A stretch of DNA of 64,000 bases from positions 29,308-93,307 of the forward strand of contig JADBXR010000014.1 in assembly GCA_020403425.1 (NCBI GenBank). Reading direction: 5' to 3'. Shown here in pieces: positions 36,994 through 44,808 of this stretch. The translations under genes and the position numbers were made by a program. This DNA is from Chitinophagaceae bacterium. GTDB taxonomy: Bacteria > Bacteroidota > Bacteroidia > Chitinophagales > Chitinophagaceae. Below the pieces are notes generated by a model that saw only the letters and a program-made list of their open reading frames with translations, was not told the DNA's origin and did no database searches. Position 1 is the first letter of the stretch. Each line of letters begins with the position of its first letter.

Positions 36994-38412
36994 TTATATC
37001 TTATAATACTGCTCCCATCCCTTCCTCGGAGGCAGGCCCACCAGCATATCATTCGCGATCTTATTATTGGTGACTTTTTTGGTCTTCCTGTCGAATTGGA
37101 TGGTGGTATTCAGTTTCTGCGCCATCACACCCAGCGAGAACACCTGACTCAACGGACCGGCCACGTCAAAAGGTGAACGTGTCTTCTCTTCGCCCATACA
37201 GGCTTTGAGGAAGTTGGCATAGTGATTGGAAGGCGATTCGGGCACAAAGGGTAGTTTGGATGCCATATCCTTTGCTTTCGCTTCCGGAATGATGGATAAC
37301 GTTTTGCCATGCGAACCTCCCGCAAATGTGAGGTCCTTACCGTATAAGATCTTACCAGGATTCAATTTTTTGGCTTCGACCTTGCCGGAACTGGGCGGCG
37401 GTATATTGGAATCCAGTCCAGGGCCCCTGTATCCATCCGGCAGTGGTGGAAGGTTGTTCACACCATCGTACCAGGTAATATCACAGGCCGGCATATTACC
37501 CCGCGCAGGGAACCGGAAAAGTATGGTGGATGACTGTGGATAGAAGAAGGAGTTATGTCCCTCCGCTTTCAGCATCTGCACTTCATAGGGCAGGCCCAGG
37601 TCCAGGAACTCGTGAGCCGTGTCTATCAGGTGAGCACCCCAATCACCAAGGGCACCCATACCAAAGTCGTACCAGCAGCGCCATTGGCCATTGATATAAT
37701 CGTGGTTATACTCATGCAGTTGCGTTACGCCATGCCAGGTATCCCAGTCGAGCGTGGCAGGTATCGGTTCTTTGGGAGGGAACTGTTTGATGCTGGTATC
37801 CCAGCCATGCCAACGGCGCCCGCTGTTCATGTGTGCGGTTATGGCGGTCACATCTTTGATGATGCCAGCTTCTGTCCAGGCCTTGAACTGAAAATAATTG
37901 GCTTCCGAATGTCCCTGGTTGCCCATTTGTGTCACCAGTTTCGGATTTTTCTGTGCGGCTTTCATCATCAGTTCCACTTCATTGAAAGTGCGGGCCATGG
38001 GTTTTTCCACAAACACGTGTTTGCCCAGCCCCAACGCCATCATCGTGATGGGGAAATGCGAATGATCGGGTACACCAACAGCAACGGCTTCTATCTGGTT
38101 GCCCATTTTATCGAACATGGTACGGAAATCCTGAAAGCGGGGTACATCCGGGAACTGTTTCAGCACGGCCTGGGTATGGGGTGCTCCCATGTCCACATCG
38201 CAGAAAGCCACAAACTCGGCTAATCCGGTTTTGGCAAACGATAATACATCGGAACCACCTTGATTACCGATGCCCACACAAGCAAGTTTTACTTTCTGCC
38301 CAACCGCAAAATTGCCGGCAGCTTTGGTGATCACCGAAGGAACAGCAGAAGCGGCAGACAGGATGGCCGCCTGCTTCAAAAACGAACGACGCGATTTTTG
38401 AGAGGGTTTCAT
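36994..38412 (-). CDS. Tat-exported Gfo/Idh/MocA oxidoreductase
   Basis: A 472-residue NAD(P)-dependent sugar oxidoreductase. The N-terminus carries a twin-arginine signal (SRRSFLKQAAI), so the folded enzyme with cofactor is exported. The Rossmann motif is VGIGNQGG near residue 48 and the catalytic-site EKPMA near residue 140. The C-terminal beta-sheet domain includes GALGDWGAHLID. The length of about 430-480 is usual for the exported Bacteroidota members. Such enzymes can oxidise the C3 position of glycosides. It faces the MFS gene and is divergent from another family member. Confidence 0.88.
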   Translation of the reverse strand: MKPSQKSRRSFLKQAAILSAASAVPSVITKAAGNFAVGQKVKLACVGIGNQGGSDVLSFAKTGLAEFVAFCDVDMGAPHTQAVLKQFPDVPRFQDFRTMFDKMGNQIEAVAVGVPDHSHFPITMMALGLGKHVFVEKPMARTFNEVELMMKAAQKNPKLVTQMGNQGHSEANYFQFKAWTEAGIIKDVTAITAHMNSGRRWHGWDTSIKQFPPKEPIPATLDWDTWHGVTQLHEYNHDYINGQWRCWYDFGMGALGDWGAHLIDTAHEFLDLGLPYEVQMLKAEGHNSFFYPQSSTILFRFPARGNMPACDITWYDGVNNLPPLPDGYRGPGLDSNIPPPSSGKVEAKKLNPGKILYGKDLTFAGGSHGKTLSIIPEAKAKDMASKLPFVPESPSNHYANFLKACMGEEKTRSPFDVAGPLSQVFSLGVMAQKLNTTIQFDRKTKKVTNNKIANDMLVGLPPRKGWEQYYKI

Positions 38413-38851
38413 GGTACAAGCAATTAGTTAGTGATAGATAACCCTACTAATGTACCACAAAGCCCAAACGCTACCCGCAGCATCCCACAAAGAAGTTACG
38501 AAAACGATGGCGAAGAATTGGGGCTGTTTTATTCCGGTTGATCTGCACTGCTGGCTAGCTCACACAAGGGACTAAAGTCCCAAACAGGTTATAATTATTT
38601 ATCTCCTATCCACGCCCTGAAGGGCGCGGCTATAGAAGAGCCGGGGAATAGAAAGGCCTGGCAACAACGGGAGTGTCAATTAAAGAAAGTGGTTAAAAAA
38701 CCCTCCCCCCACAATCCCAAAGGGGTTTTAGCCCCACCCTCTCTTCAAACCATTCTATCATTCTATCATCCTATCATTCATTCATCCACTCATCCACTCA
38801 TTCGCTCATTGTTATTTCTCCTTATCTTTAAAGACACCTTATCTAACGCAT
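38413..38851. other. Intergenic region between divergent Gfo/Idh genes
   Basis: No gene seen. It contains two compact palindromes (38568-38581 and 38613-38626) described separately, a CCCAAAGGGG-type stretch near 38717-38726, and a run of CATTCATCCACTCATC-like low-complexity repeats at 38751-38811, a few tens of bases before the start of the downstream gene. The divergent promoters must lie here. Confidence 0.6.
38565..38650. repeat. REP-like pair of short palindromes
   Basis: GGGACTAAAGTCCC (38568-38581) and CGCCCTGAAGGGCG (38613-38626) are two hairpins with 2-base loops about 31 bases apart, followed by GCGGCTATAGAAGAGCC. The arrangement resembles composite repetitive extragenic palindromes of Bacteroidota. 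Copy number elsewhere in the genome cannot be seen. Confidence 0.5.
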
Positions 38852-40126
38852 ATGAAATCCCCAAAATCAAGCGCCCTTTCGCGAAGAAAGTTCCTGCGCA
38901 ACACGGCCACCGTATTGGCCGGTTTCAGTATTGTTCCACGTCATGTTCTGGGCAGAGGTTTTCTGGCCCCCAGCGACCAGCTCACCAAGGGTATCATTGG
39001 TGTAGGTGGTATGGGCCGCGGACATATTCCGTATGCCGGCACTCGAGTGGTGGCCATCTGCGATGTAGACAAGAATCACCTGTCGCAGGCAGCCGGTATG
39101 ATCGGCAATGGTGTCAAGACCTTTCACGACCACCGGGAACTGATCGCCCTTCCGGAAGTGGATATCGTGCATATTGCCACACCCCCACACTGGCATGGCA
39201 TCATGGCCATAGATGCGGCCAAAGCCGGTAAAGATATCTGGTGCGAAAAACCCATGACCCGAACCATTGGCGAGGGCAAAAGGGTAGTAGAAGCCGTACA
39301 ACAGTACAAACGTATGTTCCGCCTGAATACCTGGTTCCGTTTTGAAGATAATTTTTACGGGATGAACACCACGGTAAGACCCATTAAGAAACTGGTGGAG
39401 TCCGGCATGCTGGGCTGGCCGCTTACGGTAACCGTGAGCAAGACCACCGGTTTCGACTGGAAATTCTACTGGGTGGGAAAAACACAGCTGGAAACACAAC
39501 CCGTTCCTGCAGAACTGGATTACGACCGCTGGCTGGGACCTGCACCTTTCAAACCCTACAACGCACACCGCGTTCATGGCACATTCCGTGGCTACTGGGA
39601 TTATGATGGCGGCGGACTGGGCGATATGGGACAACATTATATTGACCCTATTCAGTATTTCCTGGGAAAAGATGCTACCAGTCCGGTACTGGTGGAAGTG
39701 GATGCCGAGCAACAACACCCCGATGCCTGTGGTACGTTCCGCAAGATCACATTCACTTACGAAGATGGTTGTAAGATCATTCTAGATGGAGAAGCCAAAG
39801 ATCCCAATGCAGCTTATATAGAAGGCCCTAAAGGGAAATTGTATGCAGGGTTCCGTTCAGACATACCCAACCTGAAAGAGAAACTGGCACTACTGCCCGA
39901 TCCGGAGCCGCAGGTCACCAATTTCCTGGACTCGGTGAAATACAGGACCCCGTTCGCACTGAACGAATCGAATGGTTTCCGGTCCTGCACCATCATCAAT
40001 ATGGGCAAGATCGCCTTACAGCTCGGACGTTCACTCCGGTTCGATCCGGTGAGCCAGACCTTCCTCAACGATGAGGAAGCCAACCGGATGATCGACCCGC
40101 CGATGCGTGCACCATGGAGTATCTGA
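38852..40126 (+). CDS. Tat-exported Gfo/Idh/MocA oxidoreductase
   Basis: A 424-residue second member of the family. The twin-arginine signal is SRRKFLRNTATV near residue 10, the Rossmann motif GVGGMGRGH near residue 50 and the active-site EKPMTRT near residue 129. The C-terminal half has GGGLGDMGQHYIDP, where the His is the usual catalytic candidate. It is followed after 93 bases by a DUF1080 gene on the same strand. Exported Gfo/Idh plus DUF1080 is the gene pairing of the reported 3-keto-glycoside route of glycan breakdown, which this set could carry out (inference). Confidence 0.88.
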   Translation: MKSPKSSALSRRKFLRNTATVLAGFSIVPRHVLGRGFLAPSDQLTKGIIGVGGMGRGHIPYAGTRVVAICDVDKNHLSQAAGMIGNGVKTFHDHRELIALPEVDIVHIATPPHWHGIMAIDAAKAGKDIWCEKPMTRTIGEGKRVVEAVQQYKRMFRLNTWFRFEDNFYGMNTTVRPIKKLVESGMLGWPLTVTVSKTTGFDWKFYWVGKTQLETQPVPAELDYDRWLGPAPFKPYNAHRVHGTFRGYWDYDGGGLGDMGQHYIDPIQYFLGKDATSPVLVEVDAEQQHPDACGTFRKITFTYEDGCKIILDGEAKDPNAAYIEGPKGKLYAGFRSDIPNLKEKLALLPDPEPQVTNFLDSVKYRTPFALNESNGFRSCTIINMGKIALQLGRSLRFDPVSQTFLNDEEANRMIDPPMRAPWSI

Positions 40127-40219
40127 TCGTAGTATACAATCATAGTCACCTTGGGGGTCTTAGAGAGACAGCATTTACGCAGAGAAGACCTCTTCGGTGA
40201 AAAAACCATAACCAACCAT

Positions 40220-42337
40220 ATGAAAAGAATTCTTTCCGCTCTTCTCTTCCTGATCTGCTTTACGCAGCTCACCGCACAAACAGAAGATGTGCAAACGCTT
40301 GTTCAACGCTTCCCCTACCAGAAAACAGAAGAGGTAACCACCGAACTCGCCAGCATGCAGAACTGGAACAGCGACCAATGGAACCAGCTGTTCGGCATGC
40401 TGGATGATGATTCACTGAAACTGAAAGCCAGTTATGCGCTAAGCGCCTACACACATCAATCGGCCACAAACAGCGCTCAGAAAACACAAACGGCAACGAC
40501 CCTGGTGGCCGGACTGGCAAAAGTAAAGACCTATTATGCCAAAGAGCTCATCATCAAATACCTGTCTTTATTGGGAGATGACGCAGCGGTGAAACCGCTG
40601 AGCAAACTTTTATCAGACAACGAACAGGTCGATAATGCGGCACGTGCATTGGTCACGATCCATTCTCCAGCAGCCATGGCAGCTCTGCAGAAGGCGCTGG
40701 CAAAAGCAAAAGAACCCAACCGGAAATACATTGAGACCGTTCTCAACTTCAACAAACAGGCGTTACCTGCGATCAAAGGGGCCAGAGCCGTTCCTGTTGA
40801 AACAGAAAATCCCGTTCAGCAATTGTTGTCGCTGCAAGACCAGTTAGAGAAAGCCACTGACCCCATCCGCAAAAAAAGGATCCTCAACAAGGTGTCGCGC
40901 ATTCCCGGTATCAGCTCTTTTGTGCTGGTGAGTGCGGCTTTGTCAGACAAAGACGTAGCCACTGATGCGGCCCGTATCCTTGCACAACTGGCGCTGAACG
41001 ACAAGCAGATCCGTGGGCCCCTGGTACGTACTGAATTGGAAAAGGCCCTGCCACTGATCAAAGGAGAGGACAGTGCGATACTGGTAAAAAAACTGACCGC
41101 ACATCTCAAAGCCATGCCTTACGATTTTGGGTTTGTTTCCTTGTTCAACGGAAAAGACCTGAGTGGCTGGAAAGCACTGGTGGGCAACCCTATTCTGCGG
41201 GCCAGAATGTCTGCTGATTCATTGGCAGCCGCACAGAACATTGCCAATGAAAAAGCAAAGAACGACTGGATCGTAAAAGATGGCCTGTTGGTCTTTACAG
41301 GTCATGGCGACAATCTCTGCACCGAAAAAAAATACGTTGACATAGAAATGTTCGTTGACTGGAAGATCACCGAAAAAGGGGATGCCGGTATTTACCTGCG
41401 GGGTAGTCCGCAGGTGCAGATCTGGGACACCAGCCGTCGCGAAGTGGGTGCGCAAGTGGGTTCAGGAGGTTTGTACAATAACCAGAAAAACCCAAGTAAA
41501 CCCCTGGTAGTGGCCGATAACAAGATCGGAGAATGGAACCGTTTTCACATCATCATGAAAGGGGAGCGCGTAACGGTGTACCTGAACGGACAATTGGTAA
41601 CAGATAATGTGATACTGGAGAATTACTGGGACCGCAAGCAATCGATCTTCCCTAAGGAGCAGCTGGAACTGCAGGCACACGGGACCTATGTTGCCTACCG
41701 GAATATTTTTGTACGGGAACTGCCTACAGATCACACGACCGCTTTAAGCGAAGAGGAAACTAAACAGGGCTTCAGCTCTCTTTTTGATGGAAGTAACCTG
41801 GACCAATGGACAGGCAATACCACCGGATATGTAGTGGAAGAAGGCAATATAGTAGTGCATCCTGAGCTCAGTGGCGGTAATCTGTATACAAAAGAGGAAT
41901 ATGCAGATTTCAATTTTCGTTTCGAGTTCCAGTTAACCCCCGGCGCCAACAATGGCCTGGGTATCCGCGCACCATTACAGGGCGATGCGGCTTATGTGGG
42001 AATGGAATTACAGATACTTGATAATGAAGCGGAGATCTATAAAAACCTGCAGCCCTACCAATACCATGGTTCGGTATATGGAGTGATCCCGGCCAAAAGA
42101 GGTTTTCTGAAACCCACAGGCGAGTGGAACCAGGAAGAAGTGATCGTGAAAGGATCCAAAGTGAAAGTGATCCTGAACGGAGAGACCATACTGGATGGCG
42201 ATATCAAACAGGCTTCTGCCAACGGCACCATGGACCATAAGGAACATCCCGGCCTGCTAAGAACCAGTGGCCATATCGGTTTTCTGGGCCATGGCGATGT
42301 GCTCCGGTTCAGGAATATCCGGGTGAAAAAATTGTAA
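40220..42337 (+). CDS. Exported protein with helical repeats and two DUF1080 domains
   Basis: A 705-residue protein. The ATG at 40220 opens a signal peptide (MKRILSALLFLI, ending LTAQ); an upstream in-frame extension lacks one. Residues about 25-290 are helical, Ala/Leu-rich and HEAT-like. Two DUF1080 (3-keto-disaccharide hydrolase) domains follow, each starting with the signature LFNGKDLSGW (about 315) and LFDGSNLDQW (about 530), and each a concanavalin-like beta sandwich. DUF1080 proteins have been reported to cleave or hydrate 3-keto-glycosides made by Gfo/Idh enzymes. The tandem domains may act on different steps. Confidence 0.85.
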   Translation: MKRILSALLFLICFTQLTAQTEDVQTLVQRFPYQKTEEVTTELASMQNWNSDQWNQLFGMLDDDSLKLKASYALSAYTHQSATNSAQKTQTATTLVAGLAKVKTYYAKELIIKYLSLLGDDAAVKPLSKLLSDNEQVDNAARALVTIHSPAAMAALQKALAKAKEPNRKYIETVLNFNKQALPAIKGARAVPVETENPVQQLLSLQDQLEKATDPIRKKRILNKVSRIPGISSFVLVSAALSDKDVATDAARILAQLALNDKQIRGPLVRTELEKALPLIKGEDSAILVKKLTAHLKAMPYDFGFVSLFNGKDLSGWKALVGNPILRARMSADSLAAAQNIANEKAKNDWIVKDGLLVFTGHGDNLCTEKKYVDIEMFVDWKITEKGDAGIYLRGSPQVQIWDTSRREVGAQVGSGGLYNNQKNPSKPLVVADNKIGEWNRFHIIMKGERVTVYLNGQLVTDNVILENYWDRKQSIFPKEQLELQAHGTYVAYRNIFVRELPTDHTTALSEEETKQGFSSLFDGSNLDQWTGNTTGYVVEEGNIVVHPELSGGNLYTKEEYADFNFRFEFQLTPGANNGLGIRAPLQGDAAYVGMELQILDNEAEIYKNLQPYQYHGSVYGVIPAKRGFLKPTGEWNQEEVIVKGSKVKVILNGETILDGDIKQASANGTMDHKEHPGLLRTSGHIGFLGHGDVLRFRNIRVKKL

Positions 42338-42362
42338 CGACCCTTATCACGTAACAGTTTCA

Positions 42363-42424
42363 ACCGTGCCTTCGTGCTTTTGTGTGGTATTTCCCGCATA
42401 AAAGCACGAAGGCACGGTTTTTTT
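42363..42424 (+). terminator. Strong intrinsic terminator after the DUF1080 gene
   Basis: A perfect 19-base inverted repeat, 42363-42381 with 42400-42418, around an 18-base loop, followed on the plus strand by seven T. It lies between convergent genes. Its core CCTTCGTGCTTTTGTG is related in wording to the palindromic repeats at 21624 and 33429. Confidence 0.85.
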
Positions 42425-42479
42425 GTCTGAAAGCCGGAGGCAGGGCCTTGACAAGCGACTACAGAAAAATAATCGGAAT

Positions 42480-43574
42480 TTATTTCGCATCCCGAACACA
42501 GCGGAAGCCGAGGTGGTTGGTACCCATTTTCCAATCGCCCTTACCGCGGGAGCCCACAACATAACGGGAACAATATTGATCACTGCAAAGAAAGGATCCT
42601 CCCTTCTGCACTTTTTTGATAACACCGGGCTCCGTGGGGTCAAAACTATCCGGTGGTCCCTGCGGATCAACAATGGCTGTTCCTTTTCGTACCAGTGTGG
42701 TATAATAATCTGCACGGTACCAGTCTGAACACCATTCCCATACATTGCCGGCCATATCATATAGGCCGTACCCGTTCTTTGGGTATTGTTTTACAGGCGC
42801 AATGCCTTTGAATCCATCCCGACCTGCATCTTTAGAAGGGAAACTTCCCTGGAAAGTATTGGCCATATAGCGTTTGGCCGGTGTGAACTGGTTGCCCCAG
42901 GCATAGGTATTCTCTTTCAACCCACCACGAGCGGCAAACTCCCATTCGGCTTCCGTAGGCAAACGTTTTCCGGCCCAACGCGCATAGGCCACTGCATCTT
43001 CCCAGGCAATATGCACCACGGGATAATTCTCTTTCCCCTTAATACTGCTCCCTGCACCAAAGGGTTGGCGCCAATTGGCATTTTTACGGTATTCCCACCA
43101 TTGCAGATAATTGTCCAGCGGAACCTCGTGAGACGGCGGTGCAAATACCGCAGAACCCGGAACCAGCAATGAGGGATCTGCATTCGGGAATTCCGCTGCA
43201 GTGGGGGCGATCTCTGCTACGGTTCTATAACCTGTGGCCTGCACGAATTTTTCAAACTCGGCATTGGTCACCTCATGTTCATCCATCCAGAAAGCTTTCA
43301 CCTCTACGGTATGCACCGGCAGGGCATCAGAAGTCAGTCCGGGAGTGGCACATAACGACTCATTGGCCGCAGGTGTCCCCATGCGGAACCTGCCACCAGG
43401 GATCCAAACCATGCCCTTCGGTTTTACCGATCCGGGATCGGTCACATGAGCTTGCGGAGCGGCTGCTGTTTGTTTTTTGATACCCGGCTGACCGGCCATA
43501 CCAGGATACACAACAGTTACAGCTACCGGTGAGGCCAGCAATACCATCAGCGAGAGAACAGAGGAACGAAACAT
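42480..43574 (-). CDS. Formylglycine-generating enzyme homologue (SUMF1 family)
   Basis: A 364-residue exported protein with a signal-like N-terminus, then the FGE-sulfatase domain from about residue 53 (GMVWIPGGRFRMGT) to the end (GFRCVRD). Unlike many family members, it keeps the two active-site cysteines in the expected spacing, GGSFLCSDQYC near residue 325, as in true formylglycine-generating enzymes. It could convert a Cys or Ser of sulfatases to formylglycine, or act as a non-catalytic family member. No sulfatase gene is in the window. It is convergent with the DUF1080 gene. Confidence 0.85.
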   Translation of the reverse strand: MFRSSVLSLMVLLASPVAVTVVYPGMAGQPGIKKQTAAAPQAHVTDPGSVKPKGMVWIPGGRFRMGTPAANESLCATPGLTSDALPVHTVEVKAFWMDEHEVTNAEFEKFVQATGYRTVAEIAPTAAEFPNADPSLLVPGSAVFAPPSHEVPLDNYLQWWEYRKNANWRQPFGAGSSIKGKENYPVVHIAWEDAVAYARWAGKRLPTEAEWEFAARGGLKENTYAWGNQFTPAKRYMANTFQGSFPSKDAGRDGFKGIAPVKQYPKNGYGLYDMAGNVWEWCSDWYRADYYTTLVRKGTAIVDPQGPPDSFDPTEPGVIKKVQKGGSFLCSDQYCSRYVVGSRGKGDWKMGTNHLGFRCVRDAK

Positions 43575-43634
43575 GCTTAAAATTACAGAAAAGCTTCATT
43601 GCGTCTGGAAGAAATCAACACCATTCCCCTGTTC

Positions 43635-43975
43635 ACAAAAAAGTGATGCCCGGCAAAAACCAGGCATCACTTACATAATCGGGGGGGATATAGAGATAAG
43701 GTGTAGGTCCGATCATTCGCCCGGGTCGATAACAGATCCGAACAGGCAGCAATATATTAAGTATTTATACCCGTTTTTAATTCAGATGATAAATTGACAT
43801 CAATTGACGAAATCATCAACTTCTACCTGATTGTGCCGGCATGTGTTCGTCTTAAAATGCGGTTACCCGCCCTCAATAATGTTCACCGGCCCCGGCAGTA
43901 GGGTTCATCTCCTTCTAGGTTTAACCGGACATGCGTCTTGCGGCAGGTAGCCTATCGGTGCCTCCGATAGCCAGG
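43635..43975 (-). ncRNA. Candidate structured non-coding RNA
   Basis: CTACCTG (43823-43829) pairs with CAGGTAG (43944-43950). After a symmetric 9/9 internal loop, GCATGT (43839-43844) pairs with ACATGC (43929-43934). Inside is a GCGG/CCGC hairpin, which on the minus strand has a GTAA loop of GNRA type. A further hairpin, CTATCGG/CCGATAG with a 5-base loop, lies at 43952-43970. An intrinsic terminator on the minus strand at 43672-43641 would end the transcript. It does not show the signature words of RNase P RNA, tmRNA or SRP RNA. The 5' end is not determined. Confidence 0.35.
43641..43672 (-). terminator. Intrinsic terminator with no gene upstream
   Basis: AAGTGATGCC (43641-43650) and GGCATCACTT (43663-43672) are perfect 10-base arms with a 12-base loop. 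On the minus strand the stem runs into a T-rich tail. No minus-strand protein gene precedes it, so it may end a non-coding transcript or attenuate the FGE-like gene. Confidence 0.65.
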
Positions 43976-44031
43976 AAGGCCGGGAAAATATCGATCCTGA
44001 GACATTTAAATTAAACCTATGCATCCCTGGG

Positions 44032-44057
44032 TATTGTCGTAAATTTATAGGACAATA
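44032..44057. promoter_or_regulatory. Palindromic operator candidate before the LolA-like operon
   Basis: TATTGTC (44032-44038) and GACAATA (44051-44057) are perfect inverted arms around a 12-base AT-rich centre containing TAAATTTA. It ends 9 bases before the start codon of the LolA-like gene, so a repressor bound here would block transcription or initiation. Confidence 0.45.
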
Positions 44058-44066
44058 GCAGATGCC

Positions 44067-44807
44067 ATGAGGTTAACTCTGATCATACTGTTTATCTGCT
44101 CTTTTTCCCTGGCCCATACACAATCGGCCACCGAGATCATCCGGAAAGCAGATGAAAAAATGCGTGGTAAGACCTCGCAGGGTGAACTGATCATCAGAAC
44201 CACCCGCCCCAGCTGGAGCCGGGAAATGCGGATCAGGTCCTGGATGAAGGGTAATGACTTTGCACTGCTGCTGGTACAATCTCCCCCCAAAGACAAAGGC
44301 ATCGTGTTCCTGAAACGAAAAAAAGAAGTGTGGAACTGGATGCCCATACTCGAACGCGTCATCAAACTGCCGCCATCCATGATGACCAACAGCTGGATGG
44401 GTACCGACTTCACCAATGATGACCTGGTAAAAGAATCCTCTGTTGTGAACGACTACCAACACCGGTTACTGGCGGACACTACGATCGACGGGAAAAGCTG
44501 TTACCGGCTTGAACTGATCCCCAAACCCAATACGGCCGTAGTATGGGGCAAACTGCTGGTAGCGATCGATAAAAAGGATTTCCTGGAACTCTACACAGAG
44601 TTCTTTGATGAGGAGGGCAAACTCACCAACACCATGCGCGGATATGATATCAAACTGATGGACGGGCGCCTGATACCCACCCGTGTTGAAATGATACCCG
44701 CAGACAAAAAAGGACATAAAACGGAGATCATCTATCTCTCTGTTCAGTTCAACCGGAACATAGACGATAACTTTTTCTCTATTGAGCGGATAAAACAATT
44801 CAATTAA
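44067..44807 (+). CDS. LolA-like outer-membrane lipoprotein-sorting protein
   Basis: A 246-residue periplasmic protein with signal peptide (residues 1-18, ending HTQS). The body, including MRIRSWMKGNDFALLLVQSP, KGIVFLKRKKEVWNWMP and MTNSWMGTDFTNDDLV, matches the LolA-like family usually annotated as outer membrane lipoprotein-sorting protein. Its half-barrel with a hydrophobic cavity carries lipid-modified cargo or lipids across the periplasm. It is the first gene of a five-gene operon and ends 1 base before the first permease. It is distinct from housekeeping LolA, which lacks such partners, so a specialised cargo is likely. Confidence 0.82.
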   Translation: MRLTLIILFICSFSLAHTQSATEIIRKADEKMRGKTSQGELIIRTTRPSWSREMRIRSWMKGNDFALLLVQSPPKDKGIVFLKRKKEVWNWMPILERVIKLPPSMMTNSWMGTDFTNDDLVKESSVVNDYQHRLLADTTIDGKSCYRLELIPKPNTAVVWGKLLVAIDKKDFLELYTEFFDEEGKLTNTMRGYDIKLMDGRLIPTRVEMIPADKKGHKTEIIYLSVQFNRNIDDNFFSIERIKQFN

Positions 44808-44808
44808 G

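Larger units (their letters stand above)
43575..44066. other. Non-coding region with structured elements
   Basis: No protein frame is credible here. The right half (about 43823-43970) holds nested inverted repeats consistent with a folded RNA, the left end carries a minus-strand intrinsic terminator (43641-43672), a direct repeat AATTGAC at 43792 and 43802 is spaced 10 bases, and a palindrome precedes the next gene at 44032-44057. Confidence 0.6.

Noticed and set aside
38751..38811. CATTCATCCACTCATC repeats as a CRISPR or promoter array
   Set aside because: Simple low-complexity sequence with no spacers; a similar run occurs at 36957-36990 at a gene end.
43823..43970. RNase P RNA, tmRNA or SRP RNA
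   Set aside because: The conserved words expected for these RNAs were not found, and no tRNA-like ends are present. It is kept as an unknown RNA candidate.
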